From Flavobacteriales bacterium (GTDB lineage: Bacteria; Bacteroidota; Bacteroidia; Flavobacteriales_D; Crocinitomicaceae), in NCBI GenBank assembly GCA_947488235.1, contig CANLAQ010000017.1, positions 1-49,754 on the forward strand: 49,754 nucleotides of DNA, in the 5' to 3' direction. The notes beneath the pieces were generated by a model. It had not been told where the DNA came from. It did no database searches and saw only the letters and a program-made list of their open reading frames with translations. How positions within the stretch are numbered: position 1 is the first letter of the stretch; every line of letters begins with the position of its first letter. The position numbers and the translations under genes are program-made. Below, one piece after another: positions 37,130 through 45,167 of this stretch.

Positions 37130-37158
37130 TTTTGAAGCTATTTTGTAGTAAATTCTTG

Positions 37159-37166
37159 CAAAAATA
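37159..37166 (-). promoter_or_regulatory. TATTTTTG -7 box for guaB
   Basis: The minus strand reads TATTTTTG, 29 bases before the guaB ATG at 37129. The -33 region is T-rich without a clear TTTG. Confidence 0.45.
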
Positions 37167-37269
37167 CAAAAAAAAGATCGAGAAAAATAATGTGATTTCG
37201 CTTCAATTATGTTAATATTTTCAAAAATAAACTGAGATGCGTCAAAAAATTCTTAATCTTGTTCTTACT

Positions 37270-37908
37270 ATGAAAAAGTATCTACTTCTTCTTCCTATTT
37301 TAATGTGTTGCACCTTAAAAATTTATGGTCAGCAAAAAGCGCTAGATTCAACCAAGATTATCCAACTTTCTGGAGTAGTAGTTTCTGAGATTGATTTAAA
37401 TGCCATTCCATATGTTACGGTTTACAACAAAACTAAAAGACATGGGGTAATATCAGATTATTTCGGTTTTTTCTCTTTAGTTTCTTTTCCTGGTGATACC
37501 CTTTACTTTTCAAATCAAGGATACAATACTTCAAGTTACATTGTTCCGGACACCCTCAAAGAAAATAGATACAGTATTATTCACATGTTGACCAGAGATG
37601 CGCAGCAAATTCAAGAAGTTACGGTTTATCCATGGCCTTCTCGCGAAGAGTTTGCTAGATATTTTGTAGAAATGAAGCCTTATGAAGACGCTATGCGTAG
37701 AGCACAACGCGAATTATCAGGTGAATCACTTGCATTTGTTGCTGCGCGATTGGATGCAGACGCATCACTTGCATCAGGTAATGCATACAACCAAAGGAAT
37801 ACACGCTTGTATACCAACGGACAATTGCCTGTAAACAATCTTTTTAACCCTTATTCTTGGGGTAAGTTAATCAGTGACTGGAAAGAAGGGAAATTAAGCC
37901 GACAATAG
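37270..37908 (+). CDS. exported carboxypeptidase-regulatory-like domain protein
   Basis: 212 residues from ATG 37270, chosen because it begins a signal peptide (MKKYLLLLPILMCCTLKIYGQ); the frame extends 11 codons upstream. Residues ~35-105 form a CarboxypepD_reg-like beta domain (LSGVVVSEIDLNAIPYVTVYN, then FGFFSLVSFPGDTLYFSNQGY). The C-terminal part has a PWPSREEFARYF motif I recall from a family widespread in Bacteroidota. Function unknown. It ends one base from the converging HD gene. Confidence 0.75.
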   Translation: MKKYLLLLPILMCCTLKIYGQQKALDSTKIIQLSGVVVSEIDLNAIPYVTVYNKTKRHGVISDYFGFFSLVSFPGDTLYFSNQGYNTSSYIVPDTLKENRYSIIHMLTRDAQQIQEVTVYPWPSREEFARYFVEMKPYEDAMRRAQRELSGESLAFVAARLDADASLASGNAYNQRNTRLYTNGQLPVNNLFNPYSWGKLISDWKEGKLSRQ

Positions 37909-37909
37909 T

Positions 37910-39157
37910 TTAGTGCTTCATTACTGGGTAACATAAGAAGTATTTCTCTACCGGTTGTGCCAAGGCAGAAATATTCAAGTTATCTGAAGCCATTGACAGA
38001 TCCACTATAGTTCCATTTTTCATGAGAACATTAATATTTTGTTTGTCCTGATTGTAGGCTTTATTCGTTAGAATATCATGATATACGAAGAAATCAACTT
38101 CTTCATCAGTAACTCCTAAAGCAGATTTCACCATTTCTTTTTCAAATTGAATTCTATCTTGACTAAAGGGGGTTCGGGCAATTTCAATTTTAAACAAATC
38201 TCTATTGACTAGTGCTGTCGACAAATAGGCCAAGACTTTATCATCCGAATCTTGCCAAACTTTAATAGCACTCATAATATCGTAATCATCTAAGCGGGCA
38301 AACTTTTCCAATACAGAAGTATCATCCAAAAAGTCCTTTTTCTTTACATCATGTTCCAAGAAATACTGCAAGGACGGACTAGAAAAAACTTGTTTGCCAT
38401 TTTTCGCACACCATTTAGCACGACGCAAAGCATGAATCAACATAAATTCAGCCGAAACAACTGTTTTATGCAAATAAACCTGCCAATACATTAAACGCCG
38501 GGCAACGATGAATTTTTCTACAGAATAAATTGCTTTTTCCTCTAAAACTAAATTTCCATTATGGACATTCAACATTTCTATCAGACGATCAGAGCCAATG
38601 ATTCCCTCGCTTACCCCGCTGTAAAAACTATCTCTATTTAAATAATCCAAGCGATCCATATCCAATTGAGAAGATACCAATTGATATAAAAAGGGCTTAC
38701 TGTATTCGTTTTTAAATATGAGGTGTGCTCGTTTTAAGTCATCCCCAAAAACATCCGTTAGGCGCTCAATAAAATATCCGGAAATATCTTCGTGACTCAC
38801 ATCGGAAACAATATCATATTCTAAAGCATGACTAAAAGGTCCATGGCCAATATCATGTAAAAGAATGGCCAATAAAACAGCTCTTTCTTCATCAATCGTA
38901 ATTTCATGTCCTTTTCTACGGATGGTTGCAATCGCAAGCGACATCAAATGCATTGCTCCAAGTACATGATGAAAACGCGTATGTAAAGCTCCCGGATATA
39001 CGAGGTGACTTAATCCCAATTGCATAATGCGACGCAAGCGTTGCATATAGGGATGTTCCAGTACATCAAAAATTAATTCATCAGGAATGGAAATAAATCC
39101 ATAGACTGGGTCGTTAATAATTTTCTTTTTGTTGTTACGAAGTTGATTCGGGCGCAA
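37910..39157 (-). CDS. HD-domain phosphohydrolase
   Basis: 415 residues from TTG at 39157. The HD metal site is shown by HTRFHH, HDIGHGPFSH and a later SQLDMDRLDYL; QRLRRIMQLG and the ALHTRFHHVLGAMHL stretch place it with the deoxynucleotide triphosphohydrolase-like HD proteins. The substrate is unknown. The start is chosen because the longer frame to 39256 runs into porX on the other strand, and the TTG at 39184 lies in a TAGATTTG promoter box. Relatives start near KKKIINDPVYGF, ten residues after this start. Confidence 0.85.
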   Translation of the reverse strand: MRPNQLRNNKKKIINDPVYGFISIPDELIFDVLEHPYMQRLRRIMQLGLSHLVYPGALHTRFHHVLGAMHLMSLAIATIRRKGHEITIDEERAVLLAILLHDIGHGPFSHALEYDIVSDVSHEDISGYFIERLTDVFGDDLKRAHLIFKNEYSKPFLYQLVSSQLDMDRLDYLNRDSFYSGVSEGIIGSDRLIEMLNVHNGNLVLEEKAIYSVEKFIVARRLMYWQVYLHKTVVSAEFMLIHALRRAKWCAKNGKQVFSSPSLQYFLEHDVKKKDFLDDTSVLEKFARLDDYDIMSAIKVWQDSDDKVLAYLSTALVNRDLFKIEIARTPFSQDRIQFEKEMVKSALGVTDEEVDFFVYHDILTNKAYNQDKQNINVLMKNGTIVDLSMASDNLNISALAQPVEKYFLCYPVMKH

Positions 39158-39181
39158 ATGATTACTTTTAAAAATTCTATT

Positions 39182-39189
39182 CAAATCTA
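39182..39189 (-). promoter_or_regulatory. TAGATTTG -7 box for the HD gene
   Basis: On the minus strand the motif fits TAnnTTTG, about 25 bases before the proposed TTG start at 39157. The divergent porX ATG (39205) begins 15 bases to the other side. Confidence 0.45.
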
Positions 39190-39204
39190 TTAAAAATAAG
39201 CCAA

Positions 39205-40752
39205 ATGCAAGGAAAAATTCTGTGGGCAGACGATGAAATTGAATTATTGAAGCCACATATTCTATTTTTAGAGTCGAAGGGATACCTTGTAGAGGCTGTT
39301 ACCAATGGATCTGATGCCATTGACAAAGCAATGGAAAACGCCTATGATATTATTTTTCTAGATGAAAATATGCCAGGTCTTTCTGGATTGCAGACTTTAG
39401 CACAAATAAAAGAGGCCATTCCATTAGTTCCAATCGTAATGATTACCAAAAGTGAAGAAGAATATATCATGGAAGAGGCTATTGGAAGTAAAATTGCCGA
39501 CTATCTTATCAAGCCAGTAAATCCAAATCAAATACTGCTTAGCATAAAAAAGAATTTGGATCATAGTAAATTGATCTCTCAAAAAACAAATTCTTCCTAT
39601 CAGCAAGATTTTAGACAATTAGGCATGGTGCTTAATGGCAGAATGGGAATTAATGAATGGAAAGATTTATATTCCAAATTAGTCTATTGGGAATTGGCTT
39701 TAGAAAAAATCGAAGACTCAGGAATGCGGGAAATTCTGGAATTACAGAAAAAAGAAGCCAATCATCTTTTTGCAGATTTCATTGAAGACAACTATCTCGA
39801 TTGGCTCAACGGTACGGAAGCAGCACCCGACATGATTTATAATGCGATCAAAAATGATATTTCACCCCTTTTAGGAAAAGAAAAAATCGCAGTATTGGTG
39901 ATTGATAATTTGCGCTTTGATCAATGGAAAATGGTAGAGCCACTTTTTGCACGCTACTTTACAAAAGAAGAAGAAAAAATTATTTTTTCCATTTTACCAA
40001 CTGCAACACATTACGCTAGAAATTCATTTTTTGCAGGATTATTACCTTCAGAAATAGAGAAGAAATTCCCGCAATTTTGGAGAAATGAAGAAGATGAGGG
40101 AGGAAAGAATATGTTTGAAAAAGAACTCTTAGAAACCAATTTGAAACGATTGGGCAAAAATATCAAATGGAGTTATAATAAAATTACCAATTTGGAGGCG
40201 GGGAAAAAATTAAACGACCAATTCAATCAAATAAAAGATAACGACGCCAATTTCATAGTCTATAATTTTGTGGATATGCTTTCGCATGCCCGAACAGAAA
40301 TGGAAGTGATTCGAGAATTGGCATCAGATGAAGCAGCGTATAGATCCATTACTGTTTCTTGGTTAGAGCACTCTCCCCTATTTGAAATCATTAAGAAAAT
40401 TGCGGATGCAGGGATTAAACTAATTATAACGACAGATCACGGGACAATTAAAGTGAATAACCCTGTGAGAATTGTAGGTGAAAAAAACACCAATAGCAAT
40501 TTAAGATATAAAGTAGGAAGAGGATTAAATTATAATGCTAAGGAAGTTTTCGCAGTTGCTAACCCTCAAGATGCTTTTTTACCTAAAATTAGAATGTCAA
40601 GCGAATTTGTTTTTGCTCGGGAACAAGACTTTTTTGTGTATCCAAACAATTACAATCATTTCGCAAATTATTACCAGAATACTTTTCAGCATGGTGGAAT
40701 TTCATTGGAAGAGGTTTTAATTCCATATGTGGTTTTGAAAGCTAAAGTATGA
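39205..40752 (+). CDS. porX: PorX, response regulator with PglZ domain, type IX secretion
   Basis: 515 residues. The receiver domain (1-120) has the acidic pocket Asp9/Asp10, phospho-acceptor Asp53 (FLDENMPG), Thr81 and Lys103. The C-terminal PglZ/alkaline-phosphatase-like domain (~160-515) carries metal-site motifs DNLRFD (234-239) and TTDHGT (Asp411, His412). This REC-PglZ combination is PorX, which with the kinase PorY controls type IX secretion in Bacteroidota. PorY is not in the window. It is divergent from the HD gene. Confidence 0.93.
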   Translation: MQGKILWADDEIELLKPHILFLESKGYLVEAVTNGSDAIDKAMENAYDIIFLDENMPGLSGLQTLAQIKEAIPLVPIVMITKSEEEYIMEEAIGSKIADYLIKPVNPNQILLSIKKNLDHSKLISQKTNSSYQQDFRQLGMVLNGRMGINEWKDLYSKLVYWELALEKIEDSGMREILELQKKEANHLFADFIEDNYLDWLNGTEAAPDMIYNAIKNDISPLLGKEKIAVLVIDNLRFDQWKMVEPLFARYFTKEEEKIIFSILPTATHYARNSFFAGLLPSEIEKKFPQFWRNEEDEGGKNMFEKELLETNLKRLGKNIKWSYNKITNLEAGKKLNDQFNQIKDNDANFIVYNFVDMLSHARTEMEVIRELASDEAAYRSITVSWLEHSPLFEIIKKIADAGIKLIITTDHGTIKVNNPVRIVGEKNTNSNLRYKVGRGLNYNAKEVFAVANPQDAFLPKIRMSSEFVFAREQDFFVYPNNYNHFANYYQNTFQHGGISLEEVLIPYVVLKAKV

Positions 40753-40920
40753 AGCGCAGCTCGAATACTATAATAGAGTTAGAGGTTGGACTTAGAGGTT
40801 AGAGCGCATCTCGACTTACTTCGGCCCTTCGACAGGCTCTGGGGAGTCCAAGCTCAGCACAAGTCGCTCGATGAGCTTCTCGAAAGACACGGAACCCTCG
40901 ATGCGCTATTCTTGATTAAA
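40753..40920. repeat. G+C-richer composite intergenic repeat with dyads
   Basis: A tract unlike its surroundings. AGCGCATC (40803-40810) and its inverse GATGCGCT (40900-40907) bracket ~105 bases; a near-identical AGCGCAGCTCGA is at 40753-40764 against AGCGCATCTCGA at 40803-40814. AAGCTCA (40850-40856) pairs with TGAGCTT (40872-40878). TTAGAGGTT occurs twice (40789 region and just before 40803). The segment CCCTTCGACAGGCTC resembles intergenic repeats I know from many Bacteroidota genomes. No coding frame is apparent. Confidence 0.65.
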
Positions 40921-40942
40921 AAACACACCAACTAAAAAGCCC

Positions 40943-40971
40943 TCCCCCTCCAAAGGGGGAAATCTTTTTTT
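40943..40971 (+). terminator. TCCCCC/GGGGGA hairpin with T-run after the repeat
   Basis: TCCCCC (40943-40948) pairs with GGGGGA (40955-40960) over a six-base loop; a run of seven T follows at 40965-40971. It would terminate porX, about 190 bases past its stop, and separate it from sufS. Confidence 0.6.
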
Positions 40972-41125
40972 ATCAACTTTGCAATAGGGCGATTTTGAAG
41001 CTCCTAGCATTTGTTATTAGCAAAGCCTATAAAATCATTTGTCAGCATCCAATATATAAATTGAGGTTGTAAAATTTTTAGAGAAAATATTATATTATTT
41101 AGATAGATTCAAAATAAGGAATATG

Positions 41126-41133
41126 TAACTTTG
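41126..41133 (+). promoter_or_regulatory. TAACTTTG -7 box for sufS
   Basis: Full match to TAnnTTTG, nine bases before the ATG at 41143. No good -33 match is seen upstream. Its final TTG opens a false reading-frame start at 41131. Confidence 0.5.
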
Positions 41134-41142
41134 TACTCAACT

Positions 41143-42378
41143 ATGAGCGCTTTGCAAAATCTTCCTTTTAATGTTCGAGAAATCCGCGAACAATTCCCTG
41201 CCTTGAGACAGCAAGTTTACGGGAAGAACCTAATCTATTTTGATAATGGCGCTACCTCCCAAAAACCTCAGCTGGTTTTGGATGCTATCAACCATTATTA
41301 TTCAAAAGAAAATGCAAATATTCATAGGGGCGTTCATTATTTAAGTCAGCGCGCTACAACTGAATATGAAGCAGCAAGAACTAGAATTCAAAAGCGACTC
41401 AACGCAAAGTCATCCAACGAAATTATTTTCACAAAAGGAACTACTGACGGAATAAATCTGGTAGCGTCCTCTTTCGGGAATATGTTACAAGCTGGAGATG
41501 AAATTATTATTTCAGCGATGGAACATCACTCCAATATTGTTCCTTGGCAAATGCTTTGCGAAAGAAAAGGACTTTTTTTACGCGTTATTCCAATCAATTT
41601 TGAAGGTGAAATTCTTCAGGATGAATACGAAAAACTACTTTCGAAGAAAACAAAATTAGTAGCGATTACCCATATTTCTAATACGCTAGGAACGGTAAAT
41701 CCAATCAAGGAGATGATTGCTAAAGCACACAATGTTGGTGCAAAATTTTTAGTTGATGGCGCCCAAAGTATTCAGCACATGTCCATTGATGTTAGGGATT
41801 TAAACTGTGATTTTTTCGTGTTTTCAGGTCACAAGGTGTTTGGACCAACTGGAATTGGAGTTTTGTATGGGAAAGAAGATCTTTTAGATCAAATGCCTCC
41901 TTACCAAGGTGGTGGCGACATGATTGCAAAAGTTACCTTTGAAAGAACTACCTACAATGAATTGCCATATAAATTTGAAGCAGGAACTCCACATATTGCT
42001 GGTGGAATTTGTTTGGGTAAGGCATTTGAGTATATAGAATCTATAGATTTTAAGGCCGTTGAAGTCCACGAAAGAGCCTTAGCAGATTATGCCTCTCAAG
42101 TATTGGAAACCTTTGAGGGATTGACCATTATTGGTGATGCCAAAAATAAAACCAGTGTGGTTTCCTTTTCATTAAAGGATCTGCATCCTTTTGATATTGG
42201 AACGCTCTTGGACAAACAAGGTATTGCAGTGAGAACAGGACATCATTGCACCCAACCGTTGATGGATTTTTATAAAATTCCTGGGACAGTTCGTGCCTCA
42301 TTTGCTTTTTACAACACTATTGAAGAAATAGATGCATTTGTAATTGCCCTCGAACGCAGTCTTAACATGTTAAAATAA
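41143..42378 (+). CDS. sufS: SufS-type cysteine desulfurase
   Basis: 411 residues from ATG 41143. The PLP lysine is Lys231 (SGHKVFGPTG) and the persulfide cysteine is Cys369 (RTGHHCTQPLM); both match group II SufS spacing. NIHRGVHYLSQRAT and GGGDMI also fit. It removes sulfur from cysteine and passes it to SufE. sufE follows after five bases and a SufT-type gene after that; sufBCD are not in the window, which is a split from the usual SUF operon. Confidence 0.93.
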   Translation: MSALQNLPFNVREIREQFPALRQQVYGKNLIYFDNGATSQKPQLVLDAINHYYSKENANIHRGVHYLSQRATTEYEAARTRIQKRLNAKSSNEIIFTKGTTDGINLVASSFGNMLQAGDEIIISAMEHHSNIVPWQMLCERKGLFLRVIPINFEGEILQDEYEKLLSKKTKLVAITHISNTLGTVNPIKEMIAKAHNVGAKFLVDGAQSIQHMSIDVRDLNCDFFVFSGHKVFGPTGIGVLYGKEDLLDQMPPYQGGGDMIAKVTFERTTYNELPYKFEAGTPHIAGGICLGKAFEYIESIDFKAVEVHERALADYASQVLETFEGLTIIGDAKNKTSVVSFSLKDLHPFDIGTLLDKQGIAVRTGHHCTQPLMDFYKIPGTVRASFAFYNTIEEIDAFVIALERSLNMLK

Positions 42379-42383
42379 GCAGC

Positions 42384-42815
42384 ATGGAGACCTCGATGGA
42401 CATCAATAAAATACAAGAAGAAATCATCAGCGAATTTGAAATGTTCGATGATTGGATGGAAAAATATGAATACCTCATCGAATTAGGTAAAGATCTCCCC
42501 ATCATTGCAGAAGAACTTAAAACAGAGGACAGACTTATTGAAGGTTGTCAATCTAGGGTTTGGTTAAACGCTGCCTTAATTGACGGGGGAATGTCTTTTT
42601 CAGCAGATTCAGACGCGATTATTACCAAAGGAATTATAGGTTTATTGATTCGCGTTATGAACCACCAGAAACCGGAAATTATTGCAAGTAATGATTTGTT
42701 TTTCATTAAAGAAATTGGATTGCAGGAACACCTTTCACCTTCTCGTTCTAATGGATTGTTAGGAATGGTAAAAAGAATGAAATTAGAAGCTATTAAAAGT
42801 TTAAACAAAAAATAA
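42384..42815 (+). CDS. sufE: SufE sulfur-acceptor protein
   Basis: 143 residues. The conserved cysteine Cys55 sits in LIEGCQSRVWL, and EEIISEFEMFDDWMEKYEYLIELG is a typical SufE N-terminus. It takes persulfide sulfur from SufS and boosts its activity. An in-frame ATG at 42396 is an alternative start. The preceding gene ends five bases earlier; the SufT-type gene begins 10 bases later. Confidence 0.93.
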   Translation: METSMDINKIQEEIISEFEMFDDWMEKYEYLIELGKDLPIIAEELKTEDRLIEGCQSRVWLNAALIDGGMSFSADSDAIITKGIIGLLIRVMNHQKPEIIASNDLFFIKEIGLQEHLSPSRSNGLLGMVKRMKLEAIKSLNKK

Positions 42816-42825
42816 ATTAAGTTGA

Positions 42826-43143
42826 ATGGAGCACACTAATGCTGACTTAGAGGAAAAAATTGTTGCTATAATGAAAACAATTTACGACCCAGAAATCCCT
42901 GTCGATGTTTTTGAATTGGGTTTGATTTATGAAGTTAAAATTTCACCAACTTTCCATGTAGATATCGACATGACCTTGACCTCCCCTAATTGTCCGGTGG
43001 CAGAATCCTTACCAAAGGAAGTTGAAGATAAGGTGGCTAGCGTAGATGGAGTTGAAAGCGCAAAGGTTCATATTGTTTTTGACCCACCTTGGGACAAAGA
43101 TATGATGAGCGAAGAGGCAAAATTGGAATTGGGTTTCCTTTAA
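42826..43143 (+). CDS. SufT/MIP18-type DUF59 Fe-S assembly protein
   Basis: 105 residues of the DUF59/MIP18 fold. DPEIPVDVFELGLIYEV (from 21) and TSPNCPVAE with Cys56 are signatures; VDGVESAKVHIVFDPPW ends the conserved part. Members assist Fe-S cluster maturation or transfer. Location just after sufS and sufE supports this role. Confidence 0.88.
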   Translation: MEHTNADLEEKIVAIMKTIYDPEIPVDVFELGLIYEVKISPTFHVDIDMTLTSPNCPVAESLPKEVEDKVASVDGVESAKVHIVFDPPWDKDMMSEEAKLELGFL

Positions 43144-43298
43144 ACGGAATTATATCAAGGCTTCAGTCTGAATGTTGAAATAAAATTTCTTTTGGCATGA
43201 AAGTTGAAAAAAAAATAACTTTACCAAAGGAAATAAATTTGGACAAAGCTAGTTACTAAGCGCTTGCTAGAAACTATAATTCCTTTAAACCCATTCTT

Positions 43299-44741
43299 AT
43301 GAGAAATTACCTTTTCATCATTTCAATAGCAATTTCCCAAATACTTACCGCTCAAAACAGAAACACTTTCACTGTTGGCATGAGCTCTGGTATTGGAAAA
43401 ACTAAGAGCACCTTCTTTAGTGGCGATAAACCGCTAGACAATCTTTCTAATATTCACACAGCGCTAAACCTGAGCTACGGAATAAAACTTCCAAAAAATC
43501 TTAGTTGCGACCTCAATTTTAGCATAGAAAACATGAGTTATTTCCCTTATCCAAATTATATAGGCAGGTGGAATTCTGGATCACAATTGAGCAGTGAACT
43601 GGGTGCTGGATTGTGCTATAAAGTTCCAATTAAAAATAACGCTTTGTCGATAGGTCTTAACGGAGGTGCAAGGTTAACGGGGCTTTCTAATTCTAGCTAC
43701 CAAACATCCATGGAATTTTCATATTCAAAAACAACTTATCATTTTGATCAAAAAGTAAATCCTTTCGTGAAGCTGCAATTAAGTTATGAATTCCCCCTTA
43801 AGAATAAAGATTTACTAGGAATTGATTTAAGTTACAAGCAATCTTTTCACCCGATTTATAACATGGAATATACAAGTTATGACTTCAATTCTACTTCCTA
43901 TGGCAACTACAAGTACGCAGGAAACAGTGTTCATTTGGGCCTACATTATACTTGGACCAAAAATAAAAAAAACGCTGAAATAGCAACTTTCATGATGGAT
44001 AGTGTAGATCGCAAAGCAGCTAAAAAAATAATGGCTACAAAAAATCGGTTTCAATCTTCGAATGCTGTATTAATTCAACTGCATCAGGGTGGATTTATGA
44101 ATCAATCAAAGATCATGAATAATACAGATAAAGTATTTAAAAACGCTTCCGCACCGAGTTCCAGTATTCGATTAAACGCTTCTATTGGTTGGAAAAATAA
44201 TTGGTCTTTTGAACCCGGCATTTCAGTTGATTCCTATTGGTTGTGGTTGCATGATCAAAAATACGGGACGGGATATAGCGGATCCAATCTATTCAATTTA
44301 TTTACGGTTGATTTAGGCATGAAAAGAAGAATGCTTTCCTTTCCAAAAAGCAATAGATATTTGTGTAATTTAAATGGTGGAATTTCCTTTTCCTACTTAA
44401 ATGGCAGTGGCGGTGGATCAGGATCTTCTACTTCCTTCGACCCGAATACTGGTCAAGCCATTTTATCCTATAACTATTCCTACCAATACAACAACAAAAT
44501 ATTTCCTTTGGCATATATCGGAGTAAGTAAAGACCTTCGATTAAGTAAGCACTTTCTTTTTACCATAGCGTACCGTCATCAGTTTGGCTTAAGCAGAGGG
44601 ATGATAATTCCTTTTAACTATACAGTAGCCAATCAAGCAACCGTTATCTCCCATATTAGAGTGAATGGAAATGCCGATTGTCTAAGTTTTGGACTGACTT
44701 ATCGATTCAATAATAAAAGGATCATTTGCAGGGCCTTGTGA
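43299..44741 (+). CDS. large exported beta-rich protein, probable outer-membrane barrel
   Basis: 480 residues. The signal peptide ends near 18-19 (ILTAQ). The rest alternates short strands with polar turns and ends with a strand LSFGLTYRFNNK, as in barrel proteins; LSCDLNFSIENM and YSYQYNNKIFPLAYIGVSKD are examples. A central segment is repeat-like (about 115 and 235 residues apart, weak). I do not recognise the family. It has its own spacer on both sides. A TAAATTTG match at 43234 lies 65 bases upstream of the ATG. Confidence 0.6.
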   Translation: MRNYLFIISIAISQILTAQNRNTFTVGMSSGIGKTKSTFFSGDKPLDNLSNIHTALNLSYGIKLPKNLSCDLNFSIENMSYFPYPNYIGRWNSGSQLSSELGAGLCYKVPIKNNALSIGLNGGARLTGLSNSSYQTSMEFSYSKTTYHFDQKVNPFVKLQLSYEFPLKNKDLLGIDLSYKQSFHPIYNMEYTSYDFNSTSYGNYKYAGNSVHLGLHYTWTKNKKNAEIATFMMDSVDRKAAKKIMATKNRFQSSNAVLIQLHQGGFMNQSKIMNNTDKVFKNASAPSSSIRLNASIGWKNNWSFEPGISVDSYWLWLHDQKYGTGYSGSNLFNLFTVDLGMKRRMLSFPKSNRYLCNLNGGISFSYLNGSGGGSGSSTSFDPNTGQAILSYNYSYQYNNKIFPLAYIGVSKDLRLSKHFLFTIAYRHQFGLSRGMIIPFNYTVANQATVISHIRVNGNADCLSFGLTYRFNNKRIICRAL

Positions 44742-44746
44742 AACAA

Positions 44747-45163
44747 TTATTTTGATTTCTTAAAGGAATAGCGTACTCTTTTCCCTTGAATACTATCATA
44801 GAATTCAAATTCTAAATCTGACTTGGTCAACAAAAACAAGCGACTGTGCAGCGTGTCATTTCCATTTACAAGATTGAATTCTTGTTTATCTAGATCCAAA
44901 TAGTAATTTCCATTCACCGCAAACGAATCATAAAAAGTACCATAAAGGCCGGGGAAAGATGCATTAACGCTTCCTGAGGCAAGCTGATTGTTTTTAAATT
45001 CAAAGTTACCTTGTGGAGCGAAATCATAAAAAGTGAAATCATTTTTATCCTTGAGCATTACCGTCTTTATAGTCCAAGAACCAAGGATGACTTTATTATA
45101 TTGTTTTACTTTATCGCAAGAAAAGAATAAAAAAACTGAACAAAGAAAGATCATTTTTTTCAT
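44747..45163 (-). CDS. small lipoprotein, lipocalin-like
   Basis: 138 residues. Lipobox FFSC (Cys16), then a beta-rich protein starting YNKVILGSWTIKTVML, a pattern seen in small lipocalin-like lipoproteins of Bacteroidota; several strands (FEFKNNQLASG, YYLDLDKQEFNLV, LEFEFYDS) follow. Function unknown. It follows the M20 gene by four bases and converges on the exported protein gene with a five-base gap. Confidence 0.65.
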   Translation of the reverse strand: MKKMIFLCSVFLFFSCDKVKQYNKVILGSWTIKTVMLKDKNDFTFYDFAPQGNFEFKNNQLASGSVNASFPGLYGTFYDSFAVNGNYYLDLDKQEFNLVNGNDTLHSRLFLLTKSDLEFEFYDSIQGKRVRYSFKKSK

Positions 45164-45167
45164 GCTG

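Noticed and set aside
39158..39256. Extension of the HD gene to ATG 39256
   Set aside because: It would overlap the porX coding start on the opposite strand; a promoter box lies at 39182-39189.
40753..41142. Possible tRNA, sRNA or CRISPR in the repeat region
   Set aside because: No cloverleaf, no regular repeat-spacer spacing; only dyads and a terminator are seen.
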